Shown here in pieces: positions 1-11,629 of a DNA stretch of 64,000 nucleotides; within the stretch, counting starts at the first letter, position 1; every line of letters begins with the position of its first letter. The notes beneath the pieces are model-generated. The model did no database searches. It saw nothing but the letters and a program-made list of their open reading frames with translations, and had not been told where the DNA came from. The DNA is taken from assembly GCF_016086655.4 (NCBI RefSeq), contig NC_052137.2, forward strand, positions 18,019,041 through 18,083,040, read 5' to 3'. The DNA comes from Lepeophtheirus salmonis. Its lineage: Eukaryota > Arthropoda > Copepoda > Siphonostomatoida > Caligidae. The translations under genes and the position numbers were made by a program.

Positions 1-44
1 GAACTGTGAACAATTCTCAACATTTAGTCAATAGAACATTTTCA

Positions 45-790
45 TGTCACGTCAGCATTCTTGACGTCGGCCATTTTGGGGCCCTAAACAACCAAGTTTT
101 ATAACAATAAAATCATTTTTCCTTCTTGTTTATGGAAAATGTTGAACTATTGGATGTCAAAATGGGAACAAAAAATAAAAAGATTTAAACTTTACGGTCC
201 ATAAATAATATATTCCCTTTAATACCTTGTTGTATTATTTATCTCACCCTAAATTGCATTAAAATTTGTGTTATTGTATCTATCGTTAAACAATCGTATT
301 TCCATGTTCTAATCATTTTACTTCTTTCTCATCGGTAATCGATAAAAAAAGTACAAATTTAGACATTTCATGAGAATTTTCAATACTTATTACTCTGATT
401 TAATTTAAATATCATTGTTTATCATTGTCATTAAGTAATATTTAATGCAGGTTTTGTTTTTTTAAATTCTTAAAGTAACTTGATGAAGTTTCATCAATAT
501 TTATTGGAAATTTTTCTATTTTATATAGTAAAAATATCAACTTGGAAAAACTCAGATGGTGTCTTCTTTAATTATAATACAATTTATGATGTCAGTAAAA
601 TTGCATAACTAGCAAGCAAGGAGCATTTTAGTTGTAATGGTGTTCTATGTCAGCAGATATGTCGTCTATCAAAGTTGCCAACTTACTACAAAATGTATAG
701 AATTTTTATTTATTAATCCTCGCGAGGATTTAGACAATTTTTACATCTCTAAGAGAGTTATAAGATATAAAATGCACGTCTGCAGGATTT
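45..790. repeat. Dispersed repeat D, copy 1
   Basis: About 750 bp that align by eye with 4405-5120. Shared landmarks in the same order are a GTCAGCATT/GGCCATTTTGG block, CCAAGTTTTATA, GTCAAAATGGGA and GCAGATATGTCGTCTATCAA. Partial copies of the first half occur near 17255, 54147 and 54836. There is no coding sequence. The family is unknown, and it could be the non-coding part of a larger element. Confidence 0.6.
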
Positions 791-1164
791 TATAATCATT
801 CCATAGTTGGGATACCAATTCATTTGGCGCTTTTTTTTCTTCTTTTTTTTGAGGAAAGATTGGGAAATTCGGAATACCATACAAGTATCGACTGATGAGT
901 CTAGCAAACTAACAAGGGATGCCAGTTATTTTATGATGAGTTGAATCAAAATGATTGCATCTTATGTGGTGAGTTAGTTCGGAACAAAAACAATCTTGAC
1001 CAAAAATCAAGAAAAGGATAAATCAACATTTTTTAAATATCATACTAGCACGAACACGCTATCTGTAAGAAATCCATTAAAAAATTAAAAAGACTTTATT
1101 TATGTTAAAATTCTCAACTAAAACGATTCACTATAAACTGTAATTATACAATAGCTAAATTTAT

Positions 1165-1356
1165 ATTGTAAAAATTCCTCGTATACAACATTTTTGCTTT
1201 ATTCTGCCCATTTGATGTCAATATAATCAAACCTGCACCCCCTTCTGACACTCTTGAAAATGCAACATATAGTGGACCATGTCAAAATACTGATTTTGGT
1301 AAATATAAAGCAAATTTTTTAAATGTTTGACTCGGTAATTTATTTATTGTCATGCC
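1165..1356 (-). pseudogene. Helitron PIF1-like helicase C-terminal remnant
   Basis: On the minus strand the frame reads MTINKLPSQTFKKFALYLP, then KSVF, a stop, then HGPLYVAFSRVS and LIILTSNGQNKA. This order matches the end of the SF1B helicase of Helitron Rep/helicase proteins: the NKSQGQTF-like motif V region, then a YVALSRV-like motif VI. The internal TGA sits at a position where Helitron proteins usually have Ser, and NKSQGQ is degraded to NKLPSQ, so this is a dead fragment. No Rep domain or further helicase motifs were seen around it. The family assignment is by recognition of the motif order and was not searched. Confidence 0.7.
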
Positions 1357-1854
1357 ATTGCTAACTTGCCATGTTTTTTCTTCAGCCATAATGAAGATTG
1401 AAGATACATACTGAGATTAACTTGCTCATCCTCTTCCTAGTTTTCTTTTTTATTTCTTATATAATATACGTTCTCCCTTTTTCTTTTAGTACAATAATTT
1501 GTTTTTTGGAGTTTTAATTTTTTTGGTGCATTTTCGAATCAACAACTCAAAGCATAATAAAAACTTTGAGACAAGGGATATCGATTTTGTTTTATGAAAA
1601 AAAAAATCAAGTTATTAGCGAAAAATTAAACTTGATTTCAAAGCTCAGGAATCTGGTCTAATCAGAATTAAACATAGCCTAACATACGTAAGTCAAAATT
1701 CCGAACAACTTTTAATTTATGTCTAAAGTCTGCATTTGTATCCATTTTTGAAATAAATGTGTTTTAATCATTGTTTGTCTAAGCAGGACATACGTCACAC
1801 AAATACACACACTCAAATAAATTATTTGAATACTATGTAGGATACAGCCCCATA

Positions 1855-2165
1855 TTTCAGTCAATTTTAGGCTTTGTATTTTAATTTCATGGATGAGTTG
1901 AAATACTAAAGAATGTTATCTTTAGTTTAAAGTCTTTATTTGATTTATGGGAGTATATTTGCCCTTTATATTGGTCTTTAATATAAAATCGATTAATTTT
2001 TAATTTATTAAAAGTGTAATCATGTATTTTTGCTATTTTAAATGCAATTTGGGGCACCTCCAAAGGATTACTTTGAGTAATTTGTTGATACGAACTGACA
2101 ATAATCCGTCATATTGTAATTATAAATCATTCTACCTTGTTTTTGTGTTGATGAGCCATATAAGT
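1855..2165 (-). repeat. MITE-A fragment (reverse orientation)
   Basis: Carries the family's landmarks in reverse order: a GTCAATTTTAGGCTTTGTAT block, then TCTTTATTTGATTTA, then a terminal TTTTGTGTTGATGAGCCATA, which corresponds to the GTTGACGGGCCACATAT terminus. Interior drift and small insertions make it an old copy. Confidence 0.55.
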
Positions 2166-3532
2166 ACAATGATTTGCATGATACTAGCCTATTATAAGTA
2201 GACGCAATCCATTTCCTTTTCTTTAATTTTTTCTAACCGACATGAAAACATTTGTAATTTACATTGTATATTCTCATTTTTAAAGAATATATATAATATA
2301 TGTAATTAACTTTCAACTTGTTTCTGATTGCAAAATGCTATATTAAGGCTGTAAGTGTAACGTTTACTGAAGCAATTCTATCATTTAAAAAAATAAATCC
2401 ATTATTCTGTGCAAGGGTAGAAAAGGCCACAGCCTTTAAGAAAGAAATCTTGTCTAAAAAAGAATGTATTTGACAGAAATGAGGAATGCTTTTTATTAAA
2501 AAAAAAAGATTCTAAATTAAATAAATAAACAAATTCCTACTCAGATACGGATTTGGAATTTGTCCTCTATAAGGTTTTATAATAGTTAATACTGGTCCTG
2601 TGTAATCCAGACATAATTTTGATTAAATCATTCTATATTGCTTTTGTGTTGGCAGGCCACATATTATGTCCAATTGATATATTAGCATAATTAACTTCTT
2701 GCATTTTATTTGATACATCACATGAATATTATTCATTCCTCACACGAATGGATTTAGAGACGTAATTATAGAGTATAAATACCAGGGATGGGGCCCTCCA
2801 CATGGGTAATTTTACTTGAGTCCTATAATTTAGTACTTACATTTTAATATTCATTAAACATGAGAACTGATACTTGGTTTACAAAATAGTCTTATGAATA
2901 CTTAAATTTGAGGTTCTCAACAGTCTTTGGATATTGGCTAAAATGAGATAAAGAGATCATCTAGCACTAATGAAAAATTGGCTTTAATTTTAATTGGTCA
3001 GAAAATAATATAAAGATGATAAATGTATTTGATGTTTGAATTATATTTATTCAAATTATAACGCTAATGACTATAACTTGCTCGTGAATTCTGAGCTATC
3101 TTTTGATAGTTGTGGTAATCTTCATTATTTGATTTAAGTACTCATGAGTGAAAATAGTACGACATTTATTATTCATCATATTCATCTCAGTGAAAACCGA
3201 CTCGGATCCTTAACAGATATAAATATAGGATCAAACCAGGGAACAATGGAATCGGTCATTTGATCCATTGTGCTAGGGAATAATTTAGCGTGAAGGTAGT
3301 ATTGGTTGATGTAAAGGTGTTTGATTATAAAAGGTGGATATTAGTACCTGGCACTTTTAGAAACAATAGGGCATGATCGTTGTTTACTTATATTAATTTG
3401 TAAGAAGGAGTGGTGTCGTATTGCGACAGAATTATACATTTCTCTGAATGATAATTATCATTATCACATAGAGGAGATTATTGGGTTGTGCATAAGATTT
3501 TTGAATCGAAACCCAACACTAGTCTACCACAT

Positions 3533-3557
3533 ACAATGTACATTCTATGTACATTGT
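3533..3557. repeat. Short perfect palindrome
   Basis: Arms ACAATGTACAT and ATGTACATTGT are perfectly complementary over 11 bp and separated by TCT. It sits in AT-rich non-coding DNA. Its function is unknown; it may be a chance or foldback relic. Confidence 0.6.
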
Positions 3558-4404
3558 TTATACAAGAGCTGTCAATTGTCATCATCGTGTAGTATGTTGC
3601 TATCATTCGTAATTCATAGTGCATATCATTAGAACATTAATGCGTAAATATGACAATCAGCTTTGCACTTAAGTTCTATGTACAATACATACATATCCTT
3701 CAATTTTCCCTTCTAGTATCAAATTCGTAGTATGTGTAAGCAAGACTTCCGTTATAATGCAAACTGCAAAGTCTATAAAGAGATTGTTATTGTATTTTTT
3801 ATTTATTAAAAAAATTTCCAATCCAAGAATAATGAAATATATTAATAGTAAATCATACATGTAATAAAAAGGTAGCTCTAAAAATACTACCCTTTCTCTC
3901 ATCTCTCTTAGAATAAAGCAACTGTTTATGAATGGCGAGCGGAACTACTCTTTACACGTTGCTAGAAAGAGGCTTAATCCGTTGTAATCTAATGACCTAT
4001 GTCTTGCAAACATCAAAATATAGTCTGTATTTGGTTGTCAGCTGTCGATGTTTCTTCTTCTTTGCTCCTAATCTGTATTTTGAACGTTGATTGGTTGAAT
4101 TCGAATGTGCTATTGTTATGCTCTACAGAATGTCTATGAATTATTAAATGATAATTCCAGAGTTGGGATGAATTGGCTAACTCCTATTTTTTGGGCCTTT
4201 CCCCCCGGATTCTTTTCAGAGGAAAGGTTGAGTGAATGAATAAATATCACGACGTGTCGTGTTATTGAGTTGTTAGAGATGTGAAAACTATGGAAATACT
4301 CGTGAGCGTACATTAAAAAAAGTATATGTTGGAAAGCTTTAAGATATTAGTGTTCTAAACAACAAAATCTTCTCTCTGTTTTTAACATTCAAACGTATAG
4401 AGTG

Positions 4405-5120
4405 TGATGTCAGCATTGTTGATGGGGGCCATTTTGGTGGCATCAAAACCAAGTTTTATAGCAATAAATACATTTTTTTTTCTTTCGTACTAAAGGAAAA
4501 TAGTGAGTTATTAAATGTCAAAATGGGACCAATAAATAAAAGGCCTTACTGTCTATAAAAAATATATCTTTCTAATGCCTGGTTGTTTTATATCAGTCCC
4601 TAAAATGTGTTAAAAATATCTTATCTCATCGTTATACCATCTTAACCAAATTAATATTAAGATATTTTGTCTAATCATCTTACTTTTCTCGCTCCTAATC
4701 GACAAAAAATAATACAAATATTTTCATATTATGGGGATATTCTGTAGATATTATTTAAATTTAATCTAAGTATCCCTATTTATCATTGACATACTTGTTG
4801 TATTCAATTCATGATGAAGTCTTTTTTATTTATTTATAAAGGATTTGAGGAAGTTCTAGCAAGATTTATTGGAAATTTGTTCAATATCAACTTTGAGCCC
4901 GCAAAATGGAGTCTCCTTCAATTATGATGCAATTTATAAAGTAAGTAAAAATGCATTACTAGCATGCTAGGAGGATTTTAGTTTTAATAATGTTCTCTGT
5001 CAGCAGATATGTCGTCTATCAAAAATGCCAACATATATATTTTAATTTAAACTTACGAGGATTAATACAATTTTCACATCTCTAAGAGTGTTATAAAATA
5101 TGAAAACCTCCAGGATCTAC
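4405..5120. repeat. Dispersed repeat D, copy 2
   Basis: Direct-orientation partner of 45-790, with the same landmarks, including GCAGATATGTCGTCTATCAA near its end. Just upstream (4150-4230) is a TCCAGAGTTGGGAT...AGGAAAG segment that in copy 1 lies downstream of the repeat (about 800-870). A related segment without D follows 57500. The two copies are therefore embedded differently. Confidence 0.6.
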
Positions 5121-5776
5121 AACCCTAAGGATACGAGTACAAGAGCCAACCGCTTATAACTAGTTTCTAAGACAGGTATAAAATAAATTGTTCGAAAAAT
5201 GTTTGCTAAAAATATCAAAAAGGGAGTAAAAGAGAGACTCATGACGATAGTTAAATATAAATTAGAAGACTTTCTGCAGGGGGAACTTTGAAAAAACTTT
5301 TATAAATAAGACATGAAATTACCCTGCAATAGCGCTTTTTTAGAAATACTTCATCTATGCTCAAGGCTTTTAGACAAGGTTGTGCCTTCATCGGAGCAGT
5401 TCAAGAACCGTAACCGCTTTAACCGATAAAGTTGAACCGAGACCACAATATATTGCTTATCAGTCTTGGTTCATGTGCCTCTGTTCTTTATAGAATATAC
5501 AAAGAAAATACAATATATAAACTAACTTTATAAGTCAATTTTTGAGGTTTTTTTTTGGCGCAATTGAAGCCCTATACCATGATTTTTTACATTGCCAGGG
5601 TGATACAATTGTATCTGAGTTCCAAATTAATAAGGGGTTCTTATGGACTGAAAACGTGGTTTTAGGCACCAGACGGTGTAAATAACAGAGGAAAGGGGTG
5701 AGGTACATTATGGATCCAGGTCCGCTACTAAGCTTGTCGGGGCCCTATAATATGATAACTAAAATAATTCTTAAGC

Positions 5777-5870
5777 CAGGGTTTCCCAAACTTTACCTTG
5801 CCAAGGTCCTCCTACACTACTATATTTTTAGCCCAGGCCCTCTTTATACAAAACATGTGTACTATGTATG
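5777..5870 (+). mobile_element. hAT-like element terminus (remnant)
   Basis: CAGGGTTTCCCAAACTTTAC is the classic 5-prime terminus of many animal hAT elements (consensus CAGKGKTTCYCAAACTTT). No matching opposite end or transposase was found nearby, so this is a solo terminus or a heavily decayed MITE. Confidence 0.5.
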
Positions 5871-5929
5871 TGTAGACCGGAGCCGAGACCAATTAAGCTG
5901 AACCAAGATCGAAACCGTTGAAATATCAA

Positions 5930-6265
5930 ATTTTGGGGAATTTTTTTTCAAAAATATATAGCTATACAAAGAATATTTAATTTTTTTTTTTAATTTATAA
6001 AATTAAATTTCAAATATTAAATGTTTTGAGATTTTATTTTAAACTTATAGCTATTCACAAATAATTTCTAAAATTAAATATTAAATTTTTTGCTTTACTG
6101 CATAATCTGCCCGATGGTCCTATTTTTAAGGAAATAAATCTTTGAAAAAAAAATAACCCTTATTTTATTGTAATTTTTTCCCATACTGACTAAAAAGTTT
6201 TCTAGTAAAAAAACAAAAATCCTTAACTTGGGAGGGGCTACTTCCTCTCCAGCCCACCCCTGTGG
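5930..6265 (-). repeat. Family R element (reverse)
   Basis: AT-rich array of degenerate units (TTCAAAAAT...AAATTTTTTG type), followed by CTAGTAAAAAAACAAAAATCC, a CTTGGGAGGGGCTA block and the GC-rich end CAGCCCACCCCTGTGG. This is the same order as the other reverse copies at 10.3, 11.6, 22.9 and 62.0 kb. Confidence 0.6.
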
Positions 6266-6299
6266 ATCAGGGGTGATCAGTGTTGGTTTTAGGGGGCGG

Positions 6300-7250
6300 A
6301 AGTAATATTTTGAAATTAGTAAAATTTAAGAGTAAATTAACCTATTATATTTGGATTCTTGCTTAATAACATAGCTTTAATTTTCTTTTGATTTTGATCA
6401 TAAGGGACATATATTAAGTAAATATACTAGTTTTTGAGATCTCCCCCCATGTCTGCATTTGAGTATACTTAATGTTCATACTTCATTATAGCTTGTGTTA
6501 CATAATTTCCTGCGTACGTAATTTCTGCATGGCCCCTTTAGCTATTTATAAATTGACTTTTATTTTAGTCAATTTGATAATCTGCTGTATTTTAAAGTAG
6601 GGGTGGAGGGAGTTATATAATGGTATATGATGTTTTTTTTTTTTTGATGATACTTTTATTTATTTATTTTAGAGTTAAAATTTTTCAGAGTAGAATAAAT
6701 TTGAACGAAAAACATTTTTTTAAAGAAAATAAATTTATTTTACAACATTTCTAATTTTTTAGAAAGGAGGAAATATTTCGATTGCGATTAGTAATGGGAC
6801 AATTAATCAAAGTTGGAAAATATAAGGAAAATAATGTTTAATTTGCAAGCCCAATTCTTATTTATTACTTTTCTAAATTATGAAAAAAATAGGCACCCAA
6901 AAAAAATAAGCAATTTTTACTTTTTAGTAGCAAATTTAATATCTGAAGTTTAATTCAATTTTCTATTTTTTTTCAAAAAAGGTAACTTGTCAATTTTTTT
7001 CAGAAATAATATTTTTTTTTTTAATTAACATGTATTGTATACATCTTTCTCAACTAAATGTAATATCTGATTTTTTTTTCAAAAATTTTTTTTAAAATTT
7101 ATTTTTTTGTGAACAGCTGGAGATTTTTACTTTTTTCCCCAAAATAGTGACGACAAAGTGTATAACTATGATCAAAAGTAGCTACATATCCCCTTCCGTG
7201 ATTGTTACTATTAGATTATCTATCTTATACTCTATAACGTAATACTCTGT
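6300..7250. other. Low-complexity A/T-rich stretch
   Basis: Homopolymer T and A runs and drifted AT units; no gene, RNA or element terminus recognised. It is part of the large intron-like space downstream of the SLC12-like exons, which are on the minus strand. Confidence 0.5.
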
Positions 7251-7257
7251 CTGTCTT

Positions 7258-7345
7258 GACCAACAAACAAGGTACATCAAATTGAAAATTCCAGTACGCC
7301 AGATTACATTATGGCATAACCTTGTATTTCTCTTAACCTTTCTTT
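7258..7345. mobile_element. MITE-B half copy
   Basis: TTGAAAATTCCAGTACGCCA followed by GATTACATTATGGCATAACC and a TTGTATTTCTCTTAACCTT end parallels the right half of the complete MITE-B at 48108-48420. The left half is missing or too decayed to see. Confidence 0.55.
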
Positions 7346-7685
7346 CTTTGCAGTATATGAGTCAGGGAACACTATACATAGTAGAGCTAGTGACGTCATA
7401 AATTATTTTTACTAGCTAGATGGGACTTAAGTTAAATTATTGTTACTTTTTTAAACACTTTTTCCCGACAATAAGCAAGATTTGTTCAAAAGAACAGATT
7501 TTCCAAATTTTATAAGCTCACTGATTACTCAAATTGTATCTCATAGTATATAATGAAATCCCTTACCTCCCTTAGCAGCGGAACATACTTTTTAGATAGA
7601 AGGAAGCAAGAGTTGATTATTTTATAAATAACCAAGAGTCAAACTTATTTATATTAATAAAAAAAGAAAAGAAACATGTTCTTAC

Positions 7686-7811
7686 CACAGCTGGAGTTCT
7701 ATCTAATCCAGCAAGCTGTCCCATTTTTAATTCTTCCATGGTTGGACGATTGGCTGGATCGTGTAGGTTTTTAATATCCTGGTAAAAGGATTCTTTGGGA
7801 AGAGCATCTAC
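7686..7811 (-). CDS. SLC12/NKCC-like transporter, coding exon 2 (N-terminal cytosolic part)
   Basis: A 126-nt, 42-codon exon bounded by a TATAG acceptor and a GTAAG donor, in phase with the exon at 8946-9092. It begins VDALPKESFYQDIKNL and continues NRPTMEELKMGQ. In Na-K-2Cl cotransporters the cytosolic N-terminus has DA(V/L)P..D.YR followed by RP(S/T)..EL just before the first membrane helix (the amino-acid permease N-terminal domain). The match to that order is the basis for the call. The protein would be a plasma-membrane cation-chloride cotransporter. No transmembrane exon was found between 1 and 7680, so the gene must have a long intron or run off the window. A different SLC12 branch is possible. 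Confidence 0.55.
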
Positions 7812-8454
7812 CTATACAATATAAAGTGCATATGTAAAATAAATATTTATATGTAATTGTTAATGGATTAAAATATTAAGAGTTCGTCATTGAAAGGTTC
7901 AGTTCACAGCCCTGCCGAAAGGGTAATTATATCTAGGTAAGTACTTTAATTTAATAACGTACTACCTAAATATTTTAATTATTTCCTTATTAAAAAGCGT
8001 AGAACGAACTCATGTTACAATCTTGTGTACGTATACTTATAAGTATATAGTTTTCTGTCAAGTTGCAATATTATGTTTACATATTTAATTGAAGCAAATA
8101 TTAAAGTTGTATCATTGAAGGAAGAAATTGATGTCCTTTCTCCCTCCAAGGCATTAATGTAAAGCCTTAATTAACTTCTTATAATCCATCTCATAAAATG
8201 TACAATATATTATACTAAATACAAATAAGTTTTTTCTTAAAAACATAGCCCAAAGGTGGGGGAAAAGTCCTTATACTGCAAGTCCTTGTCGAGTCTCAAG
8301 TCTTTGCTCACAAGTCAAAGACCTTGAATCCTTTAATATATTTTTTAATGTAGTTTCTGTCCTTATTTATTCGATCCAGTCTTAGGGACTATCATTATAT
8401 CTTTCAGTACAAGAACTCATTAAAAGAATAAACAAGAAATATAGTTGAGTACAG

Positions 8455-8590
8455 TCATCAAGGACCGAACTTTATATGTTTAAAGGACACATATGCGGAA
8501 CTGAACGGTACAGGACTGAGACTGAATTGGAAGGGACTGATGTCTTCAGTCCTAAATAAGCCTGGACATAGTACTGATATTTATTGAGTA
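8455..8590. repeat. MITE-C (hAT-like) fragment inside the SLC12-like intron
   Basis: CATCAAGGACCGAACTTTAT, then GGACTGAG and a GGACATAGTACTGATATTTA end correspond to 23375-23480. It is rich in GGACTGA/CAGTCC motifs, as in the other copies (near 9395 and 22878). It separates the two transporter exons and is not coding. Confidence 0.5.
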
Positions 8591-8945
8591 CAGTTAAAGT
8601 CCTTTGCTTTCTTTTGAGTTCATTTTAAGTCCATAATTTGAGCACAAGTCAAGGTGCATGTCTTAGTAGTCAAGTCTAAATCAAGTTGCGAGTTTTTTGG
8701 TTGTGAGATAAGGTCGAGTTACAAGTCTTCAAAATATGGGCTTAAGTTCAAGTTGAGTCACAAGTTACGAATCCAAGTCCCCACCCACGTCTGTATAGGT
8801 GGAGTTTGTGGGGGGGGCAGAAGGAGAAAGGGACTTTATTATACACTTAATATTTAAATAAATAGAAATTGACCCCCTGGTATGAATTTCAAATTTCTTT
8901 GTATCTCTGTCATATCTACAAAATTGCTATCAATTTATGTCTTAC

Positions 8946-9092
8946 CGTCATTCCACTAAGGGATCTCCGAGTATCATAGACATAGGTATGCGAATTAAAG
9001 TCTGCGTTGTCAACAGAGAGGAACCCTGGATTATCAACTCCTCCTAGTCCAGTATTGCTCCCGCTCTCCTTTTCTCCATTTCCAATCTCCAT
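8946..9092 (-). CDS. SLC12/NKCC-like transporter, first coding exon
   Basis: Opens with ATG (9092-9090) and encodes 49 residues: MEIGNGEKESG, a Gly/Asn/Asp-rich linker with NPGFLSVDNADF, then HTYVYDTRRSLSGMT, ending in a GTAAG donor. Joined to the 7686-7811 exon it gives TRRSLSGMT-VDALPKESFY with no frame break. Behind the start there are 54 nt of 5-prime untranslated sequence, then a good acceptor (TTGTTTTACAG, exon edge 9146), so an upstream non-coding exon is expected at higher coordinates. There is no signal peptide, as expected for the cytosolic N-terminus of an SLC12 carrier. The start choice is supported by the upstream in-frame stop TGA-TAG-AAT region. The function is inferred from the N-terminal motif only. 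Confidence 0.6.
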
Positions 9093-9394
9093 GATTGTTG
9101 TAAGAAATGACTGTTTATTCTATCACACTAATCAAGTTATTGATATCTGTAAAACAAGAATGAAGGTGATTGTTTGTTGAACTCTTCCCTCGTCTATTCA
9201 TAAAATGCTTTGAGACAAATTTTATATCAATCCCAGGTTTTTATAATATTTTCCTATCTTTATCCAATGTTTACAAGATGAAGCTTAACTTGGGAGCTTA
9301 TCTTATAGTATTATTTAATGTTTAAAATAAAAGAAAATTATAATTGATTAGGGCGTGATTGTATGATCTTACACTGTTGTAGCTATATTGGTCT

Positions 9395-9500
9395 ATCTAG
9401 TGTTGTGTTGGTCCCAATTTATGTGATCTAGTTCAGTTTAGTCAGTCTTAAAACCAGTTCATAGGACTGTTGGTCCTACGGACATCCCTTATATCTGACG
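9395..9500. mobile_element. MITE-C (hAT-like) terminus
   Basis: TAGTGTTGTGTTGGTCC is a hAT-type terminus (TAGTGTTGTGCCGGTC class). It is followed by AGTTCAGTTTAGTCAG and CATAGGACTGTTGGTCCTA, the motif repertoire of the 22.9-kb copy. A related terminus, ATTAGTGTTGTGCTGATCC, lies near 46583, and a reverse CGGCACATCACTAAT lies near 49106. Confidence 0.5.
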
Positions 9501-9867
9501 TCATGAGGGATCGATTTAATTTTTTTTTGGACCGTTTAATAGGGACAATTTATATTCTTCTTTTTTTATACTAAATGAAAGGGCAATTGTATATACAGAG
9601 GCTACGTCATCAGCAGATCCATACTTTGACGCTACAAGGTCCAGTTCCAATAGCGATTTAGTACACCAAGTACTGTATTAAAATACCTCTGTATCCCCAA
9701 TGCAACTCTAGTACCGGTATGCCGAACAATACAAGTCCTCACAATATATACATCATACATACTTCTAGTAATAAATGTATCCAAATTAGATTTTAATATT
9801 GATCAAATAATGATTGTCGTTCATTTCTTTTGCAAATGTAAATTTTTGACTAGCTTAGTTTAAACAA

Positions 9868-10180
9868 TGCAGTACGAGCTGTCAATACGAGCATCGTAAA
9901 AGTCGACCAAATGCGGTGACGACTCCAAAAATGATGAAGAAAATCGACGAAGGGGGACTGGTGGATCGTTGACTGAATGTGTGTGAGATAGCAACCTTTG
10001 TGTGCATTTCAAAAAGTGCTATACATTGAATATTATTTGAAAATTTGGACAAGAGAAGGCTGGTTGCAAGACTAGTGCTGCGTTTGCTCACACTTGAGCA
10101 AAAATATTGTCGCGAATAACTTTCAATTGAGTGTGTAGCGAATTTTCACGTCACCAAAAAAGAGTTGATTGTGAAGAAAG
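9868..10180 (+). pseudogene. Mariner transposase N-terminal (HTH) fragment
   Basis: Reading across frames on the plus strand gives VKVDQMR, KMMKKIDEGGLVDR, NVCEIATFVCISKSAIH, ILFENLDKRRLVARLVLRLL, TLEQKYC and CVANFHVTKKEL. This follows the mariner order: the linker to GRP, then the second helix-turn-helix (KVREIAE.IGIS...VH.IL.E.L...K..ARWVPRLL) and a T.EQK..R segment. No catalytic domain follows. Stops and frame changes show decay. Confidence 0.65.
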
Positions 10181-10323
10181 GAGATTACGTAGTAAAATAC
10201 ATTTATTTCCCAAAAAAACTTTATTTTTTCTTTGTTTGATCGATTACATCTAGGAACACCCTCCTATATATAGGTATATCTTACCATCAGGTGCTTGTCT
10301 ACAACCACAACGACCTCAATTAG

Positions 10324-10812
10324 CAGGGGCTTAGTTTTTTTGAATTTTTTCGCAAACAAATCCAAAAATTAATTTTTTGAAAAAATAATTGCAAAAATCC
10401 AAATCTATTTACAAAAAATAAAAATTTTGAAAAAAATTTCAAAGATAAATGTTTTGAAAAAAAAAAAAAGCAAGAAATTAAATTTTATGAAATAAATAAT
10501 AAAAATCTAAAGACACTCACAAAAAAATTAATTTTTTGGATTTTTTTTTTCAAAAAATTAAATTTTTGAAAAAAATTTCAATTATGAAATCTTTTTTTCA
10601 AATCTACATCTTTTCATAAAAATTGAATTTTTTAGAAAAATATTTGAAAAATCCATAACTATTTACACAAATTTTAAATAGTACATTTTTTGGTTTGCTG
10701 CATAATATGCCTGTATGAAGATATTATTTTCTACTAAAAAGCAAAAATTTCTGGATTTTTTTTTGGGGGGGGGGCTAAAGGCTCTACAGCCCACCCCCTG
10801 TGGACTCCCCTG
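10324..10812 (-). repeat. Family R element (reverse, near complete)
   Basis: Starts CAGGGGCTTAGTTTTTTTG, continues through several degenerate about 50-bp units (AATTTTTTGAAAAAAATTTC... AAATCTA.A.CTATTTACA) and ends in GGCTCTACAGCCCACCCCCT, GTGGACTCCCCTG. The ends form imperfect inverted repeats. The flanking 5-mers ATTAG and ATTAT differ at one base and could be a decayed target duplication. Confidence 0.65.
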
Positions 10813-11629
10813 ATTATTCTAAAATAGTCCTTGGTCTTTCAAAAAATTTCAACGGATGAGTGAACGGAAGGGAATTAAGAAATGAGCAAGGATGAATGTA
10901 AAAAATGTGCAATGGATCAGGTCCGATCCAAATGAATGGTATCCTACTGTAAAGGCACATGATGATAAGACCCGATCAATTTGTTTTGTTTTGATTGTTC
11001 AATACACAAGTTATTTAATTAATTACTTAAATAAATACGTAGTCAATTTGATTTCTTTTCCTTTCTTCGATTAACTAACTTAATATTTAAAGGACTTCTT
11101 TATGTAAAGAAAGTACATGAAAAACACTTATCAAAGAGAAGAAGAAGAGCTATGAACTTAATGCATATTAGTTGACCTAGATTTCATGACCTTGTAACTA
11201 ACATGAGTCATATTTGTATATATTATAGACTAACTTCCCTATTACATACGGATATTAATTATTGTATTGTGTATTTTCTGTCTTGGAAATAGTGTATTCT
11301 CTCAGTCATAACTAAAGGGATTTCTTAGGGTGGGTTAACACATCCATAATGCGTGTACTGTCTGAGGTGTCCGCGGAATTATATATATATTTTTTTTACT
11401 TCCTTATCAATTGTAGTAATGTAAGGCTCATTATGTATTGAAATTGTTGATATTTTGTATTCCACGATGAATTCCAAATAACAGCCAAGAGGCTTGATTT
11501 TATTACAGAAGGGGTCGGCTCTTTTGATGACTGCATCTGTCTCGTGGACAAATCTTTAATGAAAAAAATGTAGGAACCCTGATGAATGCTGTTATTGTCT
11601 ATGTGTCATAACGTTATTAAGGACTTCCA

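Larger units (their letters stand above)
1357..4404. other. AT-rich intergenic or intronic sequence with MITE-A debris
   Basis: No supportable gene. It holds MITE-A fragments (963-1050 just upstream, 1855-2165, and an end near 2640-2665), short AT-rich tracts and an 11-bp-arm palindrome at 3533-3557. The 77-codon minus-strand reading frame at 3669-3902 has an AT-driven, hydrophobic composition, no recognisable family and no splice context, so it is not called. Confidence 0.5.

Noticed and set aside
3669..3902. 77-codon hydrophobic minus-strand frame
   Set aside because: AT-driven Ile/Leu/Tyr composition, no family resemblance and no splice or promoter context.
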